Of a stretch of 64,000 bases of DNA, positions 52,201 to 64,000 are shown piece after piece. Position numbers and translations under genes: made by a program. The notes beneath the pieces were generated by a model, which saw nothing but the letters and a program-made list of their open reading frames with translations, did no database searches and was not told the origin of the DNA. Within the stretch, counting starts at the first letter, position 1. Each line of letters opens with the position of its first letter. This DNA comes from Malurus cyaneus samueli (lineage: Eukaryota; Chordata; Aves; Passeriformes; Maluridae): assembly GCA_009741485.1 (NCBI GenBank), contig CM019220.1:29865891-29929890 (forward strand). Direction: 5' to 3'.

Positions 52201-55200
52201 CAATTCTTTCGTCAGTTTGTGGTCATCGGGGTTGTGTCTTGTGCTGTATCTGAAACTGCTCTGGTCATGAGGCTCCTGCAGGGTGGGATGAGTGTTCTTC
52301 TGTTATTCCTGGAAAAACAGATTTGAGATTCAAGGAGACCATTTTCTTATTCACTGCAGCCTGACCACTCAGGCGGTCCCAGCCACTCCCATCAGAGTGC
52401 AGGGGTTTGGTGCCTAACAGGAAGAAGTTATGATGTCTGATAAATGCACAAGGAGTCAAAGCCCAGTCATCTTCCTAGGAAAAGCTAAGGGTCTTTGTGT
52501 TTGGGCATAATGGTGCTTTCATTCCTGGTCTGGGTGAAGTGACATAGCTTCAGCTGTGGGAGAAAGGACATCCTCCCTCTGCAGGACTCTGAAGCAGACT
52601 GGTTTCAGGATTGCAGGAGTCTGGTGGGAGAGGAAAAAAGAAAATATGTCTGAGTTCTCTCAGTCTGGTAAGGAAATTGCAGCAGGCCTTTGAGTCCTGC
52701 TGAGTGCTTTAAATACTGACTTGCTGATATTTTTGCAATACAGTGCATGAATTTGAAGAGAAGGGTAATGTTTGCAGCAGGAAATCCTCCCCGAGACTGG
52801 TTCATGTCGTGTGCTCTGGATTAGAGCGTGCTGAGACTCCCAAATTGGAGAGTCCCAAACCAGAACTGGGTTGGGGCTGAAGTGGACAGCAGGCTCTGAA
52901 ACAAACTGGGGTATGGGCAACACAACTGCAGTGGCATCACTTGGGATACCTGCAATTTGTGGGTGTGTAAAAGAATGCACAGAAATTCCAAGGATGTGTT
53001 TCTCAGCTCGGCTCCTAACTGCTGCCCAGGTTTCATTTTAAGTGCATTTAGGATCTTGTCTTTAATGAAAAAATGGGGCTAAAGTTTGTGCTGCTGTGCT
53101 GCCTTGTGGTAGACATCCATCTCCTGCCTTGCTGCTGCTCTGTGCACATGGCTGTGTGGGGTGGATGGGTCACAGGAAGGAACTGCCTGAGTATTTCTGC
53201 ATCTGTCCTTGTCAGGCCTTTGTGGACAGGGGGAGCATCCCAGCAAGCAGCCTTGTGGTAGATTCCTGCTGGTTAACAGGAACTAAAGCAGGGCTTTTTC
53301 TCTTCCACCCTGTCTAGTAATGTAAATAGAGCCAAAATATGAAAATGGTAGTACTATGTCAGTACTATTTTAAAATATGAGCGATAAATTACTTATTTCC
53401 TGATGTTCATTGAATCTTTTATCATTTCTAATACTTAATCATATGTTGTTTTTCATAATTCTCAATGCTTTGAACACAGAATAAGGAGTTCCTTTTTGTG
53501 TCATTCATGTCATCAGTACTAAAACCAACATGAGTGGAAATATGTGAGCTCAATTTTCATCTTCTGTCCTCTAGTTCAGGATCCCCAGCATCTGCCTGGT
53601 GAGAATCTGCAACTCAGATTTTCAGACAAACAGCCTTGATGGTGAAGCCATCTAGACCAGTATTTTTCAAGGTTATTTTTTTCTGACCTTCTAAACTTGC
53701 TGGAAAAAATCTGAGAATTGCCTAACTTCTTTGGAGGAAAAAATGAATCACAAATGCATTGTGGAGTGCTGCCACAGTAGTTATTATTTGCAATCAAAAT
53801 AACGAGGCAAAGCTTTTGAATTATTATAATTTTTCCAGTGCTGATTTTGTTTAGTTTTTTCCATACCAAGGAAGGTTCTAAAAACGTCTTACTCTGTGTA
53901 GAGCTGTTTTGCAGACTGCTGCATGAAGGTTTGTGACCTATTTGTGACCCAGATCCCGAGAAGTGCTGCACCAACGCTACAGCAGTGCAGATAACTTACA
54001 CCACTAAAACTATCTTTTGTCAAAAAAAGAAACCACCAGCTTCTCTGAACTCCTGAGAACTGAGCAACAGGTTCTCAGTTAAACTCTTGTGGTATTTTTT
54101 TTTTTCCAACCATTGTTTTACAAACCCTCTGTTGCTGTTTCTTAAGGTGCTTTTAGTGAGAAGGAAATAATCTGATGGTCTGTTTGAGCACACGGAGCGG
54201 TCACAGCGCTGGGAAGTGCAGGGCACTGAGTGATGTGAAATGGAGAGATGTTATTGAAAGTTGCAGTATTTTGCAGTACATGGCCCTGTTTGTAGGTTCC
54301 CTTCTTGGGACCCAGCGATAAAACAGGCAGCTGAGGGTTTTGCCCAACCTGCTGGCCATTGCTGGGAGAGATGGCTGCCCATCTTGGATTGATGACTGGC
54401 ACAGCTGTAGGGCCTGAGCCCTGGGGCACCTCTGAAGGGAATTACACCTCGAGGTGTAGGGAGGAAGGCACAACTGAAGTCTTTGTGCTGCACAGTTTGC
54501 AGGCTGCATCTTACAAAGTGCCATTTCCTTTGTGTACAAACTCTTTTTCTTTAAATTGAGGTTGTTTGAGCCAGGAGTGTACGTGCACTGCTGTAACACG
54601 GGGACTGCCCTGTCTGAGGAAAACGGTGATCTCTGCCTCTTGGTGGCTCCAGTGGCCACCAGCTATAAACCATACATCTGAAAATAAAAAATTACATTCC
54701 TTACTATTTAAAGAATATTTAGCAACAGGAGTTAATAATGCATGCAAACTTAAGTGGCTGTACTCAGCTGATGAGAAGGACAATCTTGATGCCTCGTGTT
54801 AAGTTTTGCATACTTCTGCAGTTAGATTTGAATCTTCTGTCTCGAGCTTGCTGCCAGTGTTGTGTAAATCATACCACATGTTAGGCATATTCAAAAGAAA
54901 ACTCAACAAACCACACAGTAATTAAAGTGTTTTTTTTTGAAAAATCAGACTTTTTGTGCTTATTTGAAGATTTGTTGTTTTGCAGTTCTGCTGAGAATAA
55001 GTATCTTTACATTGCTTTGTGAAATGCATATTTTTTTCTCAATAGGAGAATCATTTTCTGAATAAATGCAGAATCTATGGTCTTTGTGCCATGCCTATTA
55101 GCATTAAGAGGGGAAACAACTCTGAAGGGAATTCCCAAAATTCAGCAGCTTGTAGCTACGTGACAGCAAAGCCTGCTGCTGTCTCAGAACTTTTCCTGTT

Positions 55201-55580
55201 TCATCAGTCTGAAAAGATGCAAGTGTTGATAGGTTTAATGAGGCTCTCAAATTACAGGAGATTGTGTGCTGATGTGGGACTTGTGTGGTGACTCAGGGGT
55301 GGCAGCATTTTCATGAATGCATTTGTTTTCAAGCAAATGTGTGGTTATGTTGCCGAGTTCACCAAGATAAACGCCGTGTTTTCCATGTGGCTTTCTTTAC
55401 CAAAACCAAGTGTTGTACAAGGTAGAGAGTAATTAGCAAGGAGGTGGCTATAAAGAGTTATCCTGATGTAATTACCAAAATTAAAAGAACTGTATTGGCA
55501 ATCAAAAAGATCCCGTTGTGAAAAACAGTACCTAAAATTAGGCTCTACCTCATCTTATGGAAAGAAAATAGTGTGATTCT
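46206..55580. other. Intergenic region upstream of STAT4, part 1
   Basis: 9.4 kb with no recognisable protein-coding exon, RNA gene or transposon. Open frames are all under 95 codons and resemble no family I know. The stretch 48.1-48.9 kb is more G-rich than its surroundings but has no identifiable content. Confidence 0.6.
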
Positions 55581-56018
55581 GAATCACAGAATGCTTTGGG
55601 TTACAAGGGACATTAAGGATCATCTTGTTCCAACCCCCTGCCATGGGCAGGGACAGCTCACACTTGAGCTCAGAGCTCCATCCAAACTGATCTTGAACAC
55701 TTCCATGGATCTACAGCTCCTCTGGGCAGCCTGTGCCAGTGTCACACTGCCCTCACAGTAAAGAATTTCTTCCTAATATCCTAATTCTACTTTCTTTCAG
55801 TTTAAAACCATTACCCCTTGTTCTATCACTACACTTCCTGATGAAAAGTCCCTCCCAATCTATTCTGTAGTCTCCCCATAAGTGGCAGGCTGCTATAGGC
55901 TCTGCCTGGACCCTTCTCTTCTCTAGGCTAAACAACCCAAACTTTCTCTGCTTGTCCCCATAGGAAGAATGCTCCAGCCCTCTGATCATCTTCAGGCACT
56001 CCTCTGGACTCAGTTGAC
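55581..56018 (-). mobile_element. CR1 LINE 3' fragment
   Basis: The longest well-preserved copy here. Plus-strand GAATCACAGAATGCTTTGGG, CCAACCCCCTGCCATGGGCA, GGGCAGCCTGTGCCAGTG, CACAGTAAAGAATTTCTTCC, AAAACCATTACCCCTTGTTC and GCTGGACT-like CTCTGGACTCAG follow the CR1 3' end in reverse. The 5' part is missing, as is usual. Confidence 0.92.
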
Positions 56019-59000
56019 AGAGCTTTTTTCTAGACCAGATCTTGCTCCCATAGCTAACTCTGCTTGCCTAAACCTTGGCTTGGCTTGTCTTCATCCTCTG
56101 CCAGCTGGGTAGGACACGGAGCATCCCTTGAAATGAAGCCAAGGTAACGGGTGTTACAAGGTGTGTTTAATTCCAGCATATTGCAAAGCAGGTTGTGTCT
56201 CGCACTGAGATTCAGACTAACCAATGTTATCCATTAAAATATGAGAGCAATATTTCTTCCATCAGCTGCAAATATTCTTTCTGAATATGGAAAACTGGTT
56301 AAAGAGAAAGCTGCTTGGAAAATGTGCTTCAAGCAGTCCAGGAGCAAAGGCAAGATTCATATTATAGAAGCCCATTTCTTTCATCAGCATTCAGGTTCGT
56401 GTATGTCACAGTATCTGCCAGATCGTAGCAGAAAGCACTTCTTCACTGTAATAAAACATTTTACTCATTCTAGTATTTGCTTTACTGTTTTGGTATTTTC
56501 CAAAATTCTAATTATGGTTCCTTTTTTGTTCTTTTTTTAGTGTTTATATTTTAATTTCTAGTGAATTATCTTGTTTGACCAGGAGAAAAAAAAAGCATGA
56601 TGGGAACAACACAAGTGCTTCCGAGTAGTGAGGCTGTGCATATGTTTTGCAAAATTGGAGTATTAGATTAATATTTTATGAGCTTTATTTCATTTAAATT
56701 TCCCTCTTGCAATCATTCCTTCCTATCCATCCCATAGGCAGCCTCAGGGCTGTTACCACTTTGACCATGTGTGTGTAGTGATGATGCTTAGAGACCATGA
56801 CTGTATTTTGTTAAACATTGTTTTGCATCTGTCAACCCAAATGTGCATTATTCAAAGGTAAATGGGTGTGTGGGTGAATAAGCACTAGAACTGTGGAAGA
56901 GAGAGTGGCAGGTGAAAGCAGAGCAATGACCAGCATTTGAAGAAGCAGTTTGACTCTCTGACTCAAACTTTGAGGTAAAGTCCCTTAGGGTGGAGCTTGT
57001 GGCTTTCAGTGGCTCTGTTTCCATATCTGCAAAGTAAATGTAGCTGTATCCATTGGGAAAGTGTGGTGGCCTTGCAAAGTTCCTGGTTTTGCCTCAGAAT
57101 GCTGTTGTGATGGCACTGGCATTATTTTTGTTAACAGGGGCTTATAATATGATTAGGACTATTTTAACAAACTTTTATTTCAAGGGGACTGTCATTAAAA
57201 TCATCATAATATAGATAAATAAAGGTATTTGAGTACATCATAGGTAATTTTAAGGATCACCTCTGTCTTTATCTGTCAACTTGTGTTCTTTCTTTCTTCA
57301 TTTTGTTATTTGTATCCCTGTTACTCTTTTTGGTTTTTTAGGGGGTTGTACGGTGCCCCTGACACATGGATCCCTAATGGCCAGGGTTTCTTTTGAAATT
57401 CACATTTTGGGATATGATCTATAAAAAAACAAGGAAATACTGGTGAGATGGCACCAACAAATGACTATAGGTATAATTTGACTGGTTTAGTACTAGAAAT
57501 ATTTACAGGGATCTTCTTAACTAGTTTATTTATTATTGTTTGTGTTCACACTGTAGTTTCTACTCAGTGATTCTGTCTCTCATGAATTCCAGGATTTCAA
57601 ACCTCAACAAACTAAAACATACAAAGAAACAAACAAAAAAAAAAAAACCAACGTATTTGAATCCTGCTAAAATTAGCATTGAAACAAACTCCTTCTGCAT
57701 AACTTAATCCTTCTGTGCAATTTTAACAATTCAGTTTTTCGTGCTTCCTCCCCACTGACCTTGACTAAATGGAAAGTATCTTTGAAATACTTATTTAAAA
57801 TAGGAGTTAGAGTCAGGAGCGGATACCCACATATGCTTATAATCTGGGATTTAGCACTTTCATGACAAAACGGGGTGTAGCATAAATCTGTTTGGATATA
57901 GTGTTTTAATTGAGCAAGAGTTGTAGAAACACTGGTCAAGTTGTGTTGGGGATTTTTTAATGAGGGAAAAGATGATGCAAGTGCAAATTGTTGTAATGCT
58001 GAAATACTGTAGGTGTAGTTTCAGGAGGAATTCAGGTAGGAATTCAGGAGGTATAATACAGTCAGGACTAATGTCTCTGATATCTCATCCTGCTGGTTAT
58101 TTCAAGGCAGTGAAATAGCATTTCATTGCACATGCTAAAACTTGCCACCATATTGTGTGACTACCATCAGATGAATAATTATTTTACAGGAAATATTAAA
58201 AAACCCCAAAGGCTTACTTTTCAGAGCTTTGTCAAACTATGCCCACCGAGAAATTGTGTCTGAGTTCTCTTTAAGTTCTCTTGAAGTTCAGTAAGAGAAA
58301 GCTTGTCAGGATTTTGAGGCTTGCTATGTATTTAGAGAGCTCAGCTCACAACTCTGGCTTTGAGACATCCTGAAGTCCATCACCTATCTTTGTGCTGCCC
58401 CTCAGCAAGAATTGATCTAGCCTGGTACCCTGGCTAAGCACAACTTTAATTGCATTTCAGTACTGCCCTTGAATGTACAAGCTGTTTCATGAGCAGCTAG
58501 TCCTGTTTGTAGTACTATCACTTCTTACAAAGCTGTGTTGTGAAATAACAATGAAATTGCAAATCTGCAGGTATGTCAGAATGAGAGTAGTTAGATAGCC
58601 CTCTGCTAGAGAAGTGTTTCCTGTATAATATTGAACTTCTCAGCAGGGACTCCTAAGCTGGGAAAACCAACACATACAGTAGAGTATTTATAAATCTAGG
58701 CAATGTCAAGGTTTCTGTTGTGGAACGGAAAGTGCGGGATTTGCTAAACCACATTATTGCTGTGAAGTCTGCTGATCTCTTTTTCTTGTTTCTTTTCTCT
58801 CATCACTACACTAAACGCCCTGAGCTATCTGTATAATTATTTCAGGCAGCAATCCACATTGTTAGCTTATTTCCCCTGGGTACGTTTGGCGCATTTTGAA
58901 AGTGGATTTAAAAATTGCATGGATCCATTTGGAAGGAATACAGCAGTTTCCATTCAATTTTGCCTTATGGGTGTCTCTAGCAGTCTGAATTACCAGAGAC

Positions 59001-62000
59001 ACACAGCTTTTTGGACTCTTGCTGTGAAGTGGTAGAGCACAGCCCCACAGGAAAGGTGGTGCTAACACATCATGGCTGTGGTATTTGATGCTCCGGGTGA
59101 GGAATTGCAAGACCGGGAAAAGAAAATCATGTATAAGTAATACCTGCACTTAGTCACTTAGTCTGTATGGGCAGATACCACTGCTTCCCCTCCATGCATT
59201 TGCAGGTGATTGAGCAAGGCAATGAGCACAGCCAGTCTTTGCCACATTTTCATCTCAAATTCACTGAAACTTCAGTTGAGACTGAGCCTCTGATTTTTTG
59301 TGCCATTAAATAAAAGCACGTTCACTAATTTTGTATTTCCCAAACCAGAGCCAGCTGAAGCGGTCACCTCAAATCTGCAAAGGTTAACTCAGTGTGCTGA
59401 GTTCGGTAAGTGGCAACTCGAGGGCAGTGGTGACTGGAGAGCACCCTCCTGGACCTCCCTGTGCCCTGCAGCATGACTGGAAGCACAAAGATGCTGTTCT
59501 GTGCCCAGTGGCTTGTGTCACACCAGCACAGCTCCTTGGCCACATACCCAAAGGCAATTTAGAATTCCCTAAATCCTGGGAGCACTTTTTTCAACCTGTA
59601 AGAGTCAGTGTTGCTGTTACAACTGCTGATCTCAGTGATGGCTGAGCCGCTTCCCTCCCACCTACATTTCCTCCTTTACCAGCTGCAAGCTCTGAATCCA
59701 AAAATGTGGCATCATTAGAGATTCTCCTCCCAGAAGCACTGTCCCTTGGAGCTTTGCCATCTGTGAGGACGACTCCTGTGCCTTGCTGGTTTCAAAGAGA
59801 GCAGTCCTCTGAAAAGCTCCAATCAGCTTTCCAGTCCTCAAACACTTCTCCCAGCATTAACTGCTTAGCTGAAAACTTCCCTCCCTGATGCTGTTGTGCG
59901 CATTTCCATTTCAGATCGCAGCTCCCTGGTGCTTGGTGCTTATGTCTCATGTCACACCTTGCCAGGGAGCAGGTGCTGGTTTCTTTCTTTCTTTCCTCTC
60001 AGTTACTCAGGTGCTGGTGTCTAAAGGCCACCACAGTGGTACTGCTCAGATGCTCCCCTCTCCCTTAAATGTCACTACAGCCAGTGAATGCATTGATTTG
60101 CATTTCCATATCTGAATTTCTAAAGGATTTTGCATATCTGTTTCACCATGGCCTCAGCATTTAGCTTGGGTTTTACTCCTTACTGAAACCAGAAGGACTT
60201 GTTTTAATCTTCTACAATGGGAAAAGTGACTTAATATCAGGCTTTTCATTTGTTAAGGACTCTTCTTGTGATAGCTGTGGAAATGCTGTTATGACTGAAA
60301 GAAAATGTAGGTAAATACCTTTGCAGTCCAGACATCTGTGCTCTGTTGTTCTGCTGTTATTTTAGAAGACTTATTCTGATTTAAATTAAACTCCTTGTTT
60401 AATTATAGAAGAAAATGTTTTTCTGTGTCCTGTGATACAACCGTTACAACAAGAAATTGTCTCAATCAATTCAAGAGGAGGAATTCAGGAGCTTAGCCTG
60501 TCATGTGTATTACAACATGCTAAATGCAAGAAATTTCCCTCTTTCCTGGGTTTACATTTACCACAGAGACTTGCAGTGCAGACCATCTCCCTAGTTTATG
60601 AAATCAAGGGTAAAACTGAGGTATCAATGCCCTGCCTAAGAGATAAGACACAATTTTAAAAATATGTGGTGATTACTTAATCTTACAAAAGAGTATAAAC
60701 AAGCCTCCTGCTGGCCAAGCATGAGGAACTCCATGGAAATATTTCATGTTTGTGTGTGTGGTATAGAGGATATTTCTGCTAAAATTGGCATCCAGCTTTC
60801 TGCTAAGTTCCTGCACGAGTCTGAAAAAAGCTGTGCAGTAACACACCGTCAAAGTTAGTGGATTGTATAATTAGACACTTTTGCTGACTTACAGGATTCT
60901 AACTCTTGATCAAAACATCTCAGATAATGCCATATGTCTTGCTGATTGACAATCAGATAAACACAGACTTCATAAGGATTATTGCTTGGTTTGCACAGTA
61001 CCTTGTGTGTTTGACAAACATCCAATCTATGGACCTTGCCATGGTCTTAAAATTTGTCTCTTTAATGGCTTGGGTTGCCTTTGAGCCTTATAGAAACAAG
61101 GTTTCCCTTGGGTTCAGGTGGTGGAAAAATTTCACTGTCTGGTCCATTCACAGGCTTGTACATTTAGTGAAAAATGTAAAGTGCTCATATTTACAAGGGT
61201 ATCTATTTTAAACCATTTGCAGAATCAAGGAAAAATTTGTGGGAAATTTAATTTCATTGCAGTTGCCATGTTGAGACTAGACTGACTCATGGGTGATAAA
61301 ATTTTGGATGTGTTTGTAATTCAGATAGAGCTGTAATCCAGGTTCATATGATCCCATTGGGACAGAGGTGATGTGATTTCTCCTAGTAAATGAGACATCT
61401 AAATGGAGTCTGCTTTTAAGGAATACACAGCACCAGAGGATACTGCAGGTGTGAAGCCACACGCTCTTGCAGCTCATGCCAAGTAATGCTCCTTAAATGA
61501 TACACTGGGGCACTGTTTTATGTAACTTGCCATCAGATGACATAAATTCTCTGACAACTCTTAACTACACTGAAGCAAGCATTCTTTGAGTAGGTTGCAG
61601 TGCTGGAGCCAAGCAGTTAATCAGGTGTAACATGAGGCTTGGACATGATTTACTGCCTGCTGGTAGCTTGTACTGGGGCTGTATTGTCCTTCTGTATGTA
61701 CTGTATAATAGTTTTAAGCGGTCCTTGGACAGGACTCTATTGTAAACACACTGTCTGGCTTAACTGGGATGTCCTGTAAAAATATGCTAATAAAAACTGA
61801 AGTCATTTTCAAGGATCCTATTCCTACTATTTCTGTTTCTCAGACTATTCCCACTGGTAAAGTACAGGCCATGCTCTTAACTCTTGCTGTGCTGATGTGT
61901 TGCTAATGCCTGCTGGAGTTGTAATTCTTGTTTCAAAACTGATCAATCACTGTGAACTCTCTCAGCTGCTGCTGCTCTACCTTTGCTGATTTGTCTTGCA

Positions 62001-64000
62001 CATGCAGAAATTACCAGAGGAATCAAGCTTGTGCTCAAAAGGTCACATAAATTTATTAAGAGTTAATTAATTTTATGTCCCTTCTTGTCACAGCTTACTC
62101 AAGTCTATGGGGTGAGTTCTGAGGTAGTGCTTTATTTAAGTTAAAGGAGTTTTTAGAAAGAGGTAACTTGTGTTTGGTATCAGTATTTGTCAGGTCCTTG
62201 ATACCTGGAGCTGGCAGACCAAGGTACAGCAATGAACTTTTCCTGGGGTGCAGTTTTCAGAAGGACACTCTGAAAAACGTCATTTACTGAGGATAACCTT
62301 TCTTTATTAGACTTTCTGCCTATGGATAGATACTGAAAATGTGAGCTCTTGCAAAGTGAGGTGTTATTCCTTTAAACAGAAAGATGCATTCTGGTGGGTT
62401 TAGAGATGCTGGATTTTTTAAGGAAACAGATGCAGAGAGGTGCATACTGAGGGGCTTATCAGAGAAACCACTGCATTTTATAGGCAGGGTGAGACACTGA
62501 GGAGACCCTCCGAGGTGACAGTGACCTGCATGAAGGGCTCTTGTTTCCCATCCTGTCTGCAGCTCCTGGAGGACCAACCCCCCCGGGCAGAGGGACTCTC
62601 AAAGAGTAGCATTAAGCAGTAAGCAGAGAATAATGCTTTGGAGGGATTTCTGGTTCCTGCCTCTCTTCTTCTACCCTTGGGAGCTCTGCAAATTCCCTCT
62701 GGAATATGGCCACTGGGATTTTAGCAGGACCTCAAAGGGAACTGCTGGCAGCTCTAGAGAAATGCATCAATCCCAGTTTGAAACAGCCCCCTCCCACACC
62801 AGCCTATTTAAAAAAAAAACAAAACAAACAGAAAACTGTGATGTCCTTCCTTTTGTGAATTAATATGTAATTTTGAATGTAAAGCAGGCATCGAATGTTT
62901 TTAGTAAGGATTTGAATTACCTCCATAGCTGGAAACAACACTTGTATGTTGGGGAGGGGGAGGGTTGTGTGTGTGCAGCTGTTGAAGGCCATTAAAAAGT
63001 GACCTGAGCCCTCCTGAGAGCAAGCCTGGCATTAACTGTAAATTGATATACCAGGTCTCAAACACTAATTTCAGATTTCTACATGACAGGGTTTTGCTGA
63101 ATGTTCTTATTCTAGGTATTCTGATTGCACCAATCTTTCACATACTTTTAAAAATAGACTGCACAGCAAATGATCAGCTGTTGGTACAATTTAATAATTG
63201 AAGAGTTAATCCTTCGAATGTGAAACAGAAGAATGAATTCCCCTGACGTATTTCCAGCATAGTAGTTAATTTAAAATTCATCTTATAAAAATAAGGAAAT
63301 TAAAAAAGGACAGTATTGATTTTTATATTACAAAAGGAAAAATTATTCGTCTTGGTTGTTTTTTAATGAAGAAATTTATGTTGTCTTTGCTCTGGTAAAT
63401 GTTTCTCACTGAACGCTACAGGACCAACTGTTTGTGATTGTGCTGCTTAAAGTTTTAGGAGAGCTTGGGAAAAAATTTGTCAGAAAAAAAGATGGTCGGT
63501 CCTGATTTAGATTTGAAAGAAGCTTGCAAGCAAATATCCCATGATGCAAACACTGCTTCCTTAGTTCTGGCATTTTTTTTTCCCCCTTGATCTGACTAAT
63601 TTCAAGTTGCTGCAGTGAACTTTAAAAGAGAGGTGTGGTAGTTGGTTTCTAGGCATAGGTAACAAAACTGAAGTGACTTTATCCGGGGGAGCTGGGTGTC
63701 TGAGGTAATATGTTTGCTGGATAGACAAGGAGCAGTTACCTGCAGAGAGACAATTCCTTGTAAAATCCCATATTCGATGCGTCAATATTGCAGTAGAGAC
63801 AAAGCAGAGGCATTTACCTCCCCTAACAGGGATGGTGCTTTGTGGGCTGAGGTGCCAGTGGCAAAGACCCAGCATCAGGGCAATTCACCAGGAAAAATTA
63901 ACAGTTTTGGGGTGACAGAGAGCTACAAGTGACTAAATCCTTCAAACAGCCTGAAAATGCAGACTGGCTCTGTACCTTGCCTGTGTTTGCAGTGCCTGAG
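56019..64000. other. Intergenic region upstream of STAT4, part 2
   Basis: 8 kb to the right edge with no recognised gene, including no MYO1B exon, the gene expected next by synteny with human. Sequence is AT-rich with short A-runs. An apparent 88-codon frame on the minus strand at 57673-57939 was examined and not accepted. Confidence 0.6.

Noticed and set aside
57673..57939. 88-codon minus-strand frame in the intergenic region
   Set aside because: Looks protein-like in composition, but I recognise no family, and there is no flanking exon, repeat edge or terminal repeat. A translated search would decide; a hit to a transposon or gene would overturn this.
63000..64000. Possible first exon of MYO1B at the right edge
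   Set aside because: None of the frames match the start of the myosin motor, and there is no CpG island in the last 18 kb; the gene probably lies further right.

Overview
This window is vertebrate nuclear DNA, most likely from a bird. The support is a conserved STAT1/STAT4 tandem, compact introns, and interspersed repeats that are recognisably CR1 LINE 3' ends, with no Alu-, B1- or L1-like sequence seen. A crocodilian or turtle source cannot be fully excluded from sequence alone. All recognised genes are on the minus strand, so transcription runs from high to low coordinates. The long open frames in the two GC-rich blocks and in the introns look like chance frames.

Layout from low to high coordinates: (1) 1-3.7 kb is the 5' end of STAT1. 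Two coding exons (623-767 and 1412-1549) encode the first 91 residues; the rest of the gene lies beyond the left edge. A CpG-island promoter at about 3.05-3.8 kb carries NRF1-like, GC-box, E-box, GAS and ISRE motifs. A CR1 fragment sits directly downstream of it in intron 1. (2) 3.8-6.56 kb is the short STAT1-STAT4 intergenic interval plus the STAT4 3' UTR. (3) 6.56-42.86 kb holds a complete set of 23 STAT4 coding exons. Every junction is in frame. Together they encode a 748-residue protein, the same length as human STAT4, with the SH2 arginine at 598, the activating tyrosine at 693 and the C-terminal serine at 721. The largest intron (28.7-41.1 kb) contains a 10-N assembly gap. (4) 45.3-45.8 kb is a second CpG island, the likely STAT4 promoter, bracketed by two CR1 fragments. 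(5) 46.2-64 kb is intergenic sequence in which I recognise no gene. Synteny suggests MYO1B lies further right.

The two genes work in one pathway. STAT1 carries interferon signals and STAT4 carries IL-12 and type I interferon signals. Both are latent cytoplasmic factors that are tyrosine-phosphorylated, dimerise through SH2 domains and enter the nucleus. The ISRE and GAS motifs in the STAT1 promoter fit positive feedback by interferon-activated STAT/IRF complexes.

The most notable unexplained structure is a decayed partial second copy of STAT4 coding exon 20 (SH2 region), 599 bp downstream of the real exon in the same orientation. It is about 86% identical and has an in-frame stop. Other points of interest are an 18-nt microexon in the DNA-binding domain, a 12-bp perfect hairpin carrying paired CATTCC motifs in a STAT4 intron, and alternative first-exon splice signals for STAT4, including a candidate GC donor. 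I did not find evidence of a wholly new biological system.
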